From Chthoniobacteraceae bacterium (GTDB lineage Bacteria > Verrucomicrobiota > Verrucomicrobiia > Chthoniobacterales > Chthoniobacteraceae), in the NCBI GenBank assembly GCA_947449735.1, contig CANFTB010000001.1, positions 209,070 through 273,069 on the forward strand: DNA of 64,000 nucleotides, given 5' to 3'. Shown here piece after piece: positions 51,754-59,780 of the stretch. Below the pieces are notes generated by a model, which saw nothing but the letters and a program-made list of their open reading frames with translations, was not told the DNA's origin and did not search any database. The translations under genes and the position numbers were made by a program. Position 1 is the stretch's first letter, and each line of letters starts with the position of its first letter.

Positions 51754-53220
51754 ATGCATCCCCTACTCAACCGCCGGGACTTTCTTTCGCACACCGCCAC
51801 CGGGCTCGGAGGCATTGCACTCACCCACCTGCTGGGCCGCGACAGGGCGCTTGCTAACCCCGTGCCGATACGGCCGGAGATCAACCCCGCGAACCCCAAC
51901 GCCCCCCGGGCCCCGCACTTCGCCCCGCGGGCCAAGCGGGTGCTCATGATTTTCTGCTCCGGCGCTGTCAGCCAGATCGACACCTTCGACTACAAGCCCG
52001 AGTTGATTAAGCGCCACGGAGAACCCATGCCCGGGGCCGAGGGCCTCATCACCTTCCAGGGCGCGCAGGGCAACCTCAACCGAAGCCCATGGGAGTTCCG
52101 CCCCCGCGGACAATCCGGCAAAATGGTTTCCGATTTGGTCCCTCACCTGGGCGCGCTCGCGGACGAGATGTGCTTCATCCACTCGCTCACCGGCAAAACC
52201 AACACGCACGGTCCGGGTGAAAATTTCATGGCCACGGGTTTCACCCTCGACGGCTTTCCCAGCATGGGCGCCTGGGCGACCTATGCACTGGGCAGCGAAA
52301 ACGACACCCTGCCCGCCTACGTCGCCATTCCTGACCCCCGCGGCGCCCCGCAATCCGCAGGCAACTTCTGGGGGCCGGGCTTCCTGCCCGCCGCATTCCA
52401 AGGCACTGATTTCAACGCCACCCAGCCCCTTCGAAACCTGACGCGTCCCTCCGTTTTCACCGAGCAAACGGACCGCGCCAGTCGCGAATTCATCGCCACC
52501 CTCAACCGCCATCATCTGGAGCGCTTCCCGGGGGACTCCGAACTTGCGGCCCGCATCTCGAGCTACGAGCTCGCCGCCCGGATGCAGCTTTCCGTGCCGG
52601 AAGTCGCCGACATTTCCTCCGAGCCCGCGCATATCCTGAAAATGTACGGCGCCGACGAGGCGGGCGATCCCGTCAAGGACTTGAAGGCCGCGTACGCGCG
52701 CAACTGCATCCTCGCAAGGCGTCTGGTGGAAAAGGGCGTCCGGTTCGTCCAGTTGTTCAACGGCGCGTATCAAACGGGCGGGGAAGGCGTCAGCAACTGG
52801 GATGGTCACAAGTCGCTGGAGCCCCAGTACGTCAAACATGGCGAAGTCATGGACCAGCCGACCGCTGCCCTGCTCAAGGACCTCAAGCAGCGCGGTCTCC
52901 TTGCGGACACCCTGGTGGTTTGGTGTACGGAATTCGGCCGGATGCCGACCTTCCAAAAAGGCGCCAGCGGGCGAGACCATAATCCGAACGGGTTCACAGC
53001 CTGGCTCGCGGGCGCCGGGGTCAAACACGGCTACACGTACGGAGCCACCGACGAGTTCGGCTATAAGGCGGTGGAAAAGGTCGCCCCGGTTTACGACTTC
53101 CACGCCACGATTCTCGAGATTCTCGGCCTCCGGCACACGCAGCTCTCGTTCTACCACAACGGCATCGAGCGCCGCCTCACCGACGTTCACGGGAACGTGC
53201 TGACCGACATTCTCAGCTGA
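51754..53220 (+). CDS. DUF1501 family protein, Tat-exported
   Basis: This encodes 488 residues, beginning 9 bases after the PSD1 gene. The twin-arginine signal [17 protein letters not shown] predicts folded export. The DUF1501 body, a sulfatase/alkaline-phosphatase-like fold, shows [67 protein letters not shown] and [19 protein letters not shown]. This family is nearly always paired with PSD1 cytochromes in PVC genomes, as here, implying a shared complex or substrate. Enzymatic activity is unknown. Confidence 0.93.
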   Translation: MHPLLNRRDFLSHTATGLGGIALTHLLGRDRALANPVPIRPEINPANPNAPRAPHFAPRAKRVLMIFCSGAVSQIDTFDYKPELIKRHGEPMPGAEGLITFQGAQGNLNRSPWEFRPRGQSGKMVSDLVPHLGALADEMCFIHSLTGKTNTHGPGENFMATGFTLDGFPSMGAWATYALGSENDTLPAYVAIPDPRGAPQSAGNFWGPGFLPAAFQGTDFNATQPLRNLTRPSVFTEQTDRASREFIATLNRHHLERFPGDSELAARISSYELAARMQLSVPEVADISSEPAHILKMYGADEAGDPVKDLKAAYARNCILARRLVEKGVRFVQLFNGAYQTGGEGVSNWDGHKSLEPQYVKHGEVMDQPTAALLKDLKQRGLLADTLVVWCTEFGRMPTFQKGASGRDHNPNGFTAWLAGAGVKHGYTYGATDEFGYKAVEKVAPVYDFHATILEILGLRHTQLSFYHNGIERRLTDVHGNVLTDILS

Positions 53221-53283
53221 GCCGAGACCCTGACGTTCTCTCCGCCTTTGACCTTCTCCATTGCCTCCTGTCATGGTTAGGCG

Positions 53284-54555
53284 ATGCACACCTCCCCCCT
53301 CCCGCGGCGCGCACTTTTCCAAACTTCGTGCGCCCTCCTTGCCGGCGCATTCATTTTCAACAGCACCCATTTTCTAGAAGCCGCCGACACCAAGGCGCCG
53401 CTCATGGCCTACGTCGGCACCTACAGCTCGCCGCTGCGCAAGGTCCCCTTGGGCCAGGTGGACCTTCCGCCCGGCAACGGACGCGGCATCCACCTTTTCC
53501 AGGTCGACCGGTCCACCGGAGCCCTGACGCAGGCGGGAGTATTTGAACAAAACACCAGCCCCAGCTGCCTGGCGGTGAGCGCCGACGGAACGCGGATCTA
53601 CTCGGCCAACGAAACCGACGGCTTTGAGGGCACGCCGTCCGGCTCCGTAAGCGCGTTTGCAGTGAGTCCAAAGGACGGGCACCTCACCCTGCTCAACACC
53701 GTCAGCTCCAGCGGCGCCGGCCCCGCCTACCTCAGCATTCATCCCTCCGGCAGGCACGTTCTCGTCGCCAATTATTTCGGCGGCTCCGTCGCCGTACTAC
53801 CTGTTGCCAAGGACGGCAGCCTTGGAGCGGCTACGGACGTTCAGACGGACAGCGGTACCGTCGGCCCGAAGAAGGCGACCAACGCCCCTCCCGGAAGCTT
53901 TGCGTTCAGCGGGCACGAGGTCCCCCACGCGCACATGATCGAGGCAGACCCGAAGGGGCGCTTCGTTCTTTCCGCGGACCTCGGGCTGGACCAGATCATG
54001 TTGTGGAAGTTTGACACCCAAAAGGGAAAGCTGACCCCAAATACGCCCCCGGCCATCTCGCTGCCCCCCGGGGACGGCCCGAGGCACTTCGCCTTCCACC
54101 CGAAAGGACAGTGGCTCTATTCCATTCAGGAGGAGGGATCGAACATCGTGCTGTTTGATTACGACGCCGAACAGGGCCGCCTGAGCGCACGCCAGACCAT
54201 CTCAAGCCTTCCCCCCGGGTTTGCCGGCAGCAACTTCTGCTCCGAAATCGCGGTCTCCGCGGACGGCAGGTTCGTCTACGCCGGCAACAGGCTTCACGAC
54301 GGCATCGCCGTCTTTTCCGTGGGCCCGACAGGCACCCTCACGTTTGTCCACGAGGAGTGGACGCGCGGCGATTATCCTCGCAGCTTCAGCTGGGAGCCGA
54401 CCGGTACCTTTCTCTACTCCTGCAACCAGAGGGCCGACCACATCACGATCTTCCGCACGGACAAACAGACGGGGATCCCCTCCTTCACTGGCACCTATGT
54501 TCCGGTGGGAAACCCGTCGATCATCGTGTTTTTGGACCTCGCAAAACCAAAGTGA
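53284..54555 (+). CDS. Secreted lactonase family (YbhE/Pgl-like) beta-propeller
   Basis: This encodes 423 residues with an N-terminal export signal (RRALFQTSCALLAGAFIF). A seven-bladed lactonase propeller follows: YVGTYSSP, GIHLFQVDRSTGALTQ, SPSCLAVSADGTRIYSANE, GPAYLSIHPSGRHVLVANYFGGSV, HEVPHAHMIEADPKGRFVLSADLGLD, GPRHFAFHPKGQWLYSIQEEGS and SCNQRADHITIF. It is related to cytoplasmic 6-phosphogluconolactonase, but its signal suggests it opens sugar lactones outside the cytoplasm, for example the product of an exported sugar dehydrogenase. It is the third gene after PSD1 and DUF1501. Confidence 0.9.
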   Translation: MHTSPLPRRALFQTSCALLAGAFIFNSTHFLEAADTKAPLMAYVGTYSSPLRKVPLGQVDLPPGNGRGIHLFQVDRSTGALTQAGVFEQNTSPSCLAVSADGTRIYSANETDGFEGTPSGSVSAFAVSPKDGHLTLLNTVSSSGAGPAYLSIHPSGRHVLVANYFGGSVAVLPVAKDGSLGAATDVQTDSGTVGPKKATNAPPGSFAFSGHEVPHAHMIEADPKGRFVLSADLGLDQIMLWKFDTQKGKLTPNTPPAISLPPGDGPRHFAFHPKGQWLYSIQEEGSNIVLFDYDAEQGRLSARQTISSLPPGFAGSNFCSEIAVSADGRFVYAGNRLHDGIAVFSVGPTGTLTFVHEEWTRGDYPRSFSWEPTGTFLYSCNQRADHITIFRTDKQTGIPSFTGTYVPVGNPSIIVFLDLAKPK

Positions 54556-54620
54556 TCCGGCAACAACCGGACACGATGCGCTTCAGCCCAAACGCCGAAG
54601 CTCTAGAGAAAAAGGGATCT

Positions 54621-54708
54621 CACGCGGAGCCGCGGAGAGCGCGGAGAAAAACCCGATAAACCGATAAAAAACCTTTAAACTCCCTCCGCGGCTCCGCGAC
54701 TCCGCGTG
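54621..54708. repeat. REP-like imperfect inverted repeat
   Basis: A 26-base left arm starting CACGCGGAGCCGCGGAG (54621-54646) pairs imperfectly with a right arm of CTCCGCGGCTCCGCG type (54684-54708), with an AT-rich loop between. Internal GCGGAG units repeat. This composition and placement between convergent genes suit an interspersed palindromic repeat acting as a bidirectional terminator. Confidence 0.7.
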
Positions 54709-54725
54709 AACTTCCGTTTCCGGGT

Positions 54726-54956
54726 TCAAGGATTCGGTGTCAAAAACTCTTCCAGAACCCGCCCGTTGGTCACCGCCACCCAGTCCACTTCGGCCGTCGT
54801 GAGCCCAGCCTCAAAAGCCCGGTCATAAACTGTGGGAGCGAAAACCATCCGGCTTCGCTCCGCCCATTGTTCGATCATGGATTGGAGGGGAACGAGGCGC
54901 CTAAAATGCGATGAAGCGATTGTGCCTTCGAGGGGAATATTTTCAGTCTTAAGCAA
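54726..54956 (-). CDS. Unrecognised short ORF or gene remnant
   Basis: A TTG start at 54956 with an AGAGAGG box upstream would give 76 residues; an ATG at 54878 would give 50. The translation (KTENIPLEGTIASSHF, then EVDWVAVTNGRVLEEFL) has balanced, protein-like composition unlike nearby chance frames, but no family was recognised. It reads as the 3' end of a longer protein. The 26-bp palindrome lies upstream, 46 bases from the TTG. It could be a small real gene, a pseudogene tail or chance. Confidence 0.22.
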   Translation of the reverse strand: MLKTENIPLEGTIASSHFRRLVPLQSMIEQWAERSRMVFAPTVYDRAFEAGLTTAEVDWVAVTNGRVLEEFLTPNP

Positions 54957-55001
54957 CGCCAGGCTGCCTCTCTGGATTTCAGGAGCCGCCTGCCCCCAAA
55001 A

Positions 55002-55027
55002 AAAACGTAAACAATTGTTTACGTTTT
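55002..55027. repeat. Perfect 26-bp palindrome
   Basis: The core CGTAAACAATTGTTTACG is flanked by AAAA and TTTT, giving 13 uninterrupted base pairs around AA/TT. On the minus strand it is followed by a run of eight T's, so it can act as an AT-rich terminator for the DUF1552 gene ending at 55064. Alternatively it is an operator for a LacI-type regulator. Confidence 0.9.
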
Positions 55028-55063
55028 GCCCTCCTATTGGAGCACAAAGCCGCGGCCTTCCGC

Positions 55064-56413
55064 TCAAGCCAGTTCGGTAAGCGCGGTGTCGGCGTCGCCG
55101 AAATGCTCCATGCGCACCCCCATCCGATCCATCAGAGCCAGGTGCATGCGGCACAGCTTCCGGTTCGGATCCTTGCTGAAGTCCAGCATGCGTCCGCCCC
55201 GGATCGTCCCGCCCCCGCCCCCCGCAAGCAGCACGGGCAGTTGGCGTGAGTCGTGGGCGTTGCCATCGTAGAGACTGGAACAGAACAGGATCATGCTGTT
55301 GTCCAGCAGCGAGCGCTCGCCCTCGTTCGTCTCGTGCATGCGGGTCAGGGCCCGCGCCCAAAGTTGCATGTGGTACTCGTTGGCCTTTTGGTACATCGCC
55401 AGGCGCGCGGGATCGTTGGAATGGTGGGAAAGTTCGTGCAGCCCCCCCTTGATGCCGGGCACGTGCCCCAGGTTCATCCCTGACAAATCGTTATTGAGCA
55501 TCAGCGTCGCGACCCGAGTGCGGTCCATCTGGAAGGCCAGCACCAGGATGTCCAGCATCAGGTTCATGTGTTCCTCCGGGCTCACCGGAATCCCGGCGGC
55601 CGGGCGAGGGAACGTCGCCTTTTTCACCGAAGGCTGCCACCCCTCCCCACCCGTCTCCTTTTTACTGAGCGCGTCCGCGCGCTCGATGCGCTGTTCGAGC
55701 TCGCGCACAGAGGTGAGGTACTCGTCCATCTTGAGGACGTCATGTTTGCTGAGGTATTTTTTGAGGCTCTGCGCGTCGGCTCCCACCAAGTCCAAAACGC
55801 TGCGGTTGCGCTTGCGCTTGCTGCCGTCGTCAAAGAGCTGGTCAAAGGCCTGCTGCGGATAAATCTCCTTCGGCGCCGGGGTCGTCGGCGAACTCCACGA
55901 AACGTGGCCCGAATACGTGGACGTGTAACCGTCCTCGTTCCCGTACCCGGGCGCCTCGGTTCCCAGCACGAGACTTTGCACCGGCGTCTGGTTGCCGATC
56001 TGGCGCGCGATCACCTGGTCCATCGTGGTTCCCACTTCGATGTCCGTGGTCGTCTTCTTCACCTTCAACCCGGCCAGGAGGTTCATTTTTGGAAAATGCC
56101 CCCCGGGCCCCTCGATCGTCGTCGGGTTCCAAAGCCCCTGACACACCAGCAGCCTGCTCTTGAGAGCCTCCAGCGGCCGCAACGAATCCTTGAGAACCAA
56201 CCCCGAAGGCCCGTTTTCAGCCCCCCAGTGGTGGGGGTTCACTCCATTGCCCATGAAAATCACGGCGGCCCGGCGGGGTGCCGAAGCTGCTCCGGCGGAG
56301 GAAGCGTCCGCCGCGGCCCAGGCGCGCATGGACTCGAGCCACGGAAGGCCGAGCGCCACGCCGGCTCCACGCAAGAAATGACGGCGGGAAAGGGAGGTTG
56401 TGTTCGCGTTCAT
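55064..56413 (-). CDS. DUF1552 family protein, Tat-exported
   Basis: The ATG at 56413 gives 449 residues. Twin-arginine motif SRRHFLRGAGVALGLPWLES marks export as a folded protein. The DUF1552 body shows RAAVIFMGNGVNPHHW, SRLLVCQGLWNP, GGHFPKMNLLAGLKV, DQVIARQIG, LVLGTEAPGYGN, NLMLDILVLAFQMDRTRVATLML and NSMILFCSSLYDGNAHDSRQLPVLLAG. The family occurs beside DUF1592-series cytochromes, as here (38 bases after that gene), parallel to DUF1501 beside PSD1. Biochemistry is unknown. Confidence 0.93.
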   Translation of the reverse strand: MNANTTSLSRRHFLRGAGVALGLPWLESMRAWAAADASSAGAASAPRRAAVIFMGNGVNPHHWGAENGPSGLVLKDSLRPLEALKSRLLVCQGLWNPTTIEGPGGHFPKMNLLAGLKVKKTTTDIEVGTTMDQVIARQIGNQTPVQSLVLGTEAPGYGNEDGYTSTYSGHVSWSSPTTPAPKEIYPQQAFDQLFDDGSKRKRNRSVLDLVGADAQSLKKYLSKHDVLKMDEYLTSVRELEQRIERADALSKKETGGEGWQPSVKKATFPRPAAGIPVSPEEHMNLMLDILVLAFQMDRTRVATLMLNNDLSGMNLGHVPGIKGGLHELSHHSNDPARLAMYQKANEYHMQLWARALTRMHETNEGERSLLDNSMILFCSSLYDGNAHDSRQLPVLLAGGGGGTIRGGRMLDFSKDPNRKLCRMHLALMDRMGVRMEHFGDADTALTELA

Positions 56414-56451
56414 TGGATGGATCGGTTGGGAAGAGTTCGATTCGGCCGTGG

Positions 56452-59400
56452 CTATTCGCTTCGATGAGACAGAAATTGGGGGCTTTCGACAACCGCAAGA
56501 ACGGCGCCGGCAAAGGTGGGGTCCCCATTCTGGAGCTGTTTCTTCATCTGCTCCAGAAGGAGTTTGTCCGTGGGCAGGACGGAACGGCCCAAGGCGTAAC
56601 CCAGCAACTTGCGGCAAAACAGCGCATCGAACTCGGGGTTTCTCTCCTTCAAAAACTGCTGAAGCCCCTTGAGACCGGCAAAAGAACGCCCATCCCGAAC
56701 CTTGGCGGAATCGTCCACCGCGGCGCCGGCGTCGTCGGTTTTGCGCACGCGCCCGATCGGATCAAACCCCTCCAGGGCGAACCCGAGGGGATCGATCTTG
56801 TCGTGGCACACGGCGCAGGCACGGTCCGCACGGTGGCGCTCGAGGCGTTCCCGGAGTGACTTGGCGCTGGCCACACTGTCGTCGAGCTTGGGCACGTCGT
56901 TGGGAGGGGGCGGCGTTGGTGTGCCTAAGATGGAGCGCAGAATCCAGTTGCCCCGAAGTACGGGACTGGTCCGGTGCGGATACGAAGTCCGCGTGAGAAG
57001 CGCCCCCATGCCGAGGATTCCGCCTCGGGCGTGGTCCCCCACCCGCACCATGCGCAATTCCTCACCCTCAACGCCGGGGATCCCGTAATGTTTCGCGAGC
57101 CGCTCGTTCAGGAAGGTATAGTCGGCCCCGAGGATTTCGCGCACAGGCTGGTTGTCCCGCACGATGTGGCTGAAAAACGCCACCGTTTCCTCGTGCATGT
57201 CGCGCCGGAGTTCCGGGGTAAACTCGGGAAACTTTTTGCCGTCAATCTTGGCGAAGGAATCAAACCCCTGAAACCCGAACCACTGCGCGGCGAACTCGCG
57301 GGCCATCGCCCCGGCCTTGGGGTCCTTCAGCATTCGGAGCGTCTCCGCCTTCAACACGGCGCGTTGCGCAAGCGAACCGTCGCGGGCCTTGGAGAGAAGC
57401 GCCTCGTCGGGGATGGAGGACCAGAGGAAAAAACTGAGCCTCGAAGCCAGTTCAAAGGGAGTGACATTGTGGATCCCGGGCTCGCCTCCCGCCTCGAGCT
57501 TGAAGAGAAACGCGGGGGCCACCAGCGCCCTCACCAGAACCTCGCGTGCCGCCGACTCCCGGTCGAGCTCGTTCGCGACTCCGGTGTCGTAGATCGAGGC
57601 AAGCTGCGCCTTCTCCTCCGCAACCAGCGGCCTGCGCCAGGCTCTTTCAGCAAAGGCCTCCAAATGCGCCTTCACCTTTACATCCCACTCCGGCTGGAGG
57701 TTTTTAGGAATATTACGGGCCCCCACAAAACGCCAGTCCTCCTTCATGTCCTTCAAACGCTGGGTCTCCGCCGGAGACAGCAGCGACCGGAGTTGGAGGT
57801 CATTCAGATAGTAAACCCCCGCGCCCCCCTTCTCGCCGCGGTATCGGTTTGCCGCCACCTGCGCGAGGCGCTCTTCGTAATCCTTGGAGAAGGCCTCCTT
57901 CATCTTTCCAAAATCGGCCCCGACCTCTTTTTGCTTCGCCGTCTGGCGCTTCCAAACCGTGATCACCCCCGGCAGGATCTGCTTGGGATCGCGGGGCGGT
58001 TTCGCGGTCGCCATCCACTGGGCCGAGGCAAATTCGATGTCCGGATTTTTCAGGTCCAGCCGCCCCTTGGCGCGGAACACCTGGGCGTCGGCCGGAACAG
58101 GCAGGGTCAGCACTATGGGCGCCACCAGCACGAGCGCCTTGGCGTCCACCTCGCGGTTCTGAGGATGCTTGCCCAGCAAAGCGAAAAACGTGTCAGCCTC
58201 GGCGATGCTCTGCTCCAGTTCCTTTGCGTGCGCCGCCTTGGCGGGATCAGCCTTTTCAGCCTCCCACTGCTTGCGGTCGGCGTCCCTCTGGGCGGAAATC
58301 CATTCTATGTACCCCTGCTTCTTTCCTGCCCGCTGCAACTCCAGGGAATCCACCAGAACCACGTCCCCACGGTTGCCGTCCCCGAGGTCGCCGGCGACCA
58401 GATGCACCTGCTTTTGCCCCTCGAGCTTGGCCTCAAAGGGGTAGGCTTTCAGCTCGTCGGAGTCCTGCTGCGCTCGGAGCACGGACCATTTTTCGGGGAA
58501 GAACCAGGACTGGTTGTCCTCGGCAATCCGCGCAATCTGGAGGCGCACGGCCTCGGGAAGGACCTTCGGCGCCTCGGGTGAAGGACCGGGAAGCCCGCGC
58601 CAGCGCAGGCGTGTCTGGTCGAGGAAACGGGACGCCGGCTCAGTGTTTTGAAGCATGTTGAGCCAGTTCTCCAAAAACGGCAGAACCAGGTGGTGCTCCT
58701 TCGCGAGGGCCTCCAAAGAGACCGCGCCAGTCTGCTCCCGGTGTTTCCATTTCCAGCACGCAGTCATGTAGTCCGCCTGCCGGAGATCCTCCCCGTCCTT
58801 GGGCAGGTAGGGACCGGAAGCCTTCTGATACCAGAAAAACAAATCCGACTCCGCGTCTGACTTGACCTGCGCGGGGCCGCGGACCCCCAGATGGTGGTCT
58901 CGAAAACGGACGCCTGTTCCGGGCAGGATCGTGGCTTGTTCCGAGAGCTTACGCGCGGCGGCAAAATACTTGTCGAGGTGCTGGGGGCTGACGAAAAGCG
59001 CTTCGCCGATATTGGAAAACCCCTCCCCTCCGCCGCCGTCGGGAGAGAATTCCTTGGAAAGATTCAGGTTAAGCCCTGTCAGATCACGGATCGCGTAATC
59101 ATACTCCGAGTTGGTGAGACGGCGAAGCGCCACCTTGCCGGGATCGCCGGAATTGGCGCGGGCCACCTCATCGAGAGAGGCGTTGACCCAGTCCAGCATG
59201 GCCTTGCGCTCGAGCGGAGTCAGCGCCTTGGCGTCGTCCGGCGGCATTTCACCGTTGGCAACGACCTCCTGGACCCGGGTCCAAAGCTCGTATTCCGTCA
59301 GGACTGAAGGGTCCTTGGCCAGGCGCTTGAGGTTCACCCCGCCCTTTTCCTTTTTACCCCCGTGACAATCCAGGCACTTGGCTTCCAGATGGGAATACAC

Positions 59401-59529
59401 CCCTCCCCAGGAGGGAATATCCGCCGCCTTTCCCTGTGACGCAGCTCCCGGCAAAATGCAGGCAAGGACCGCTGCTAAAACGTTGAGGAAGCGGATTCGC
59501 AGAGGGAGTGGTGGATAGCAGAAGGACAT
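56452..59529 (-). CDS. DUF1587/1592/1588/1585 planctomycete cytochrome protein
   Basis: The ATG at 59529 gives 1025 residues with a signal peptide (IRFLNVLAAVLACILPGAA). A first cytochrome site, CLDCHG near residue 50, is followed by DUF1587 (LRRLTNSEYDYAIRDLTGL near 133). The large middle insert (about 200-560), rich in Lys/Glu, is unusual. Then DUF1595/1592 (WRRPLVAEEKAQL, ASRLSFFLWSSIPDE), DUF1588 (HRTSPVLRGNWILRSILGTPTPPPP) with CAVCH near 935, and DUF1585 at the end (LLGYALGRSVLPTD). It is the partner of the DUF1552 gene and likely an exported heme enzyme of polysaccharide breakdown. Confidence 0.92.
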   Translation of the reverse strand: MSFCYPPLPLRIRFLNVLAAVLACILPGAASQGKAADIPSWGGVYSHLEAKCLDCHGGKKEKGGVNLKRLAKDPSVLTEYELWTRVQEVVANGEMPPDDAKALTPLERKAMLDWVNASLDEVARANSGDPGKVALRRLTNSEYDYAIRDLTGLNLNLSKEFSPDGGGGEGFSNIGEALFVSPQHLDKYFAAARKLSEQATILPGTGVRFRDHHLGVRGPAQVKSDAESDLFFWYQKASGPYLPKDGEDLRQADYMTACWKWKHREQTGAVSLEALAKEHHLVLPFLENWLNMLQNTEPASRFLDQTRLRWRGLPGPSPEAPKVLPEAVRLQIARIAEDNQSWFFPEKWSVLRAQQDSDELKAYPFEAKLEGQKQVHLVAGDLGDGNRGDVVLVDSLELQRAGKKQGYIEWISAQRDADRKQWEAEKADPAKAAHAKELEQSIAEADTFFALLGKHPQNREVDAKALVLVAPIVLTLPVPADAQVFRAKGRLDLKNPDIEFASAQWMATAKPPRDPKQILPGVITVWKRQTAKQKEVGADFGKMKEAFSKDYEERLAQVAANRYRGEKGGAGVYYLNDLQLRSLLSPAETQRLKDMKEDWRFVGARNIPKNLQPEWDVKVKAHLEAFAERAWRRPLVAEEKAQLASIYDTGVANELDRESAAREVLVRALVAPAFLFKLEAGGEPGIHNVTPFELASRLSFFLWSSIPDEALLSKARDGSLAQRAVLKAETLRMLKDPKAGAMAREFAAQWFGFQGFDSFAKIDGKKFPEFTPELRRDMHEETVAFFSHIVRDNQPVREILGADYTFLNERLAKHYGIPGVEGEELRMVRVGDHARGGILGMGALLTRTSYPHRTSPVLRGNWILRSILGTPTPPPPNDVPKLDDSVASAKSLRERLERHRADRACAVCHDKIDPLGFALEGFDPIGRVRKTDDAGAAVDDSAKVRDGRSFAGLKGLQQFLKERNPEFDALFCRKLLGYALGRSVLPTDKLLLEQMKKQLQNGDPTFAGAVLAVVESPQFLSHRSE

Positions 59530-59780
59530 GGGGTGGCTTCTAAAAAGACAATCCGCTAGAGCCGATTTCTTAGCAAAAAGCACAGCCGGGCTCCGGACGG
59601 ATTGCGATCGTAGCAGCGTTTGGAGCGCGGCTGGAAGCCGATTGAATGAGCACTTTGGCTTCGGGGGGGCGGCGCAGGATGGGGGCAAGCCGGAAACGGG
59701 CTCCGGGGCACTTGCAGCCTTGAAATCTTAGAGGGACTCACGAAGTGCCAAACTAGCCCCCTACTTTCATGACGCCGACC

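Larger units (their letters stand above)
54556..55063. other. 508-base region between two heme-enzyme modules
   Basis: It holds no confident gene. It contains a REP-like inverted repeat (54621-54708), an orphan minus-strand frame (54726-54956) and a perfect 26-bp palindrome (55002-55027). The genes on both sides converge, so it is a terminator/insulator zone and possibly a scar of a lost gene. Confidence 0.6.

Noticed and set aside
51763..53370. 535-codon antisense frame over the DUF1501 gene
   Set aside because: The forward gene has a Tat signal and family motifs; the antisense product is Gly/Glu/Arg-rich and unrecognised.
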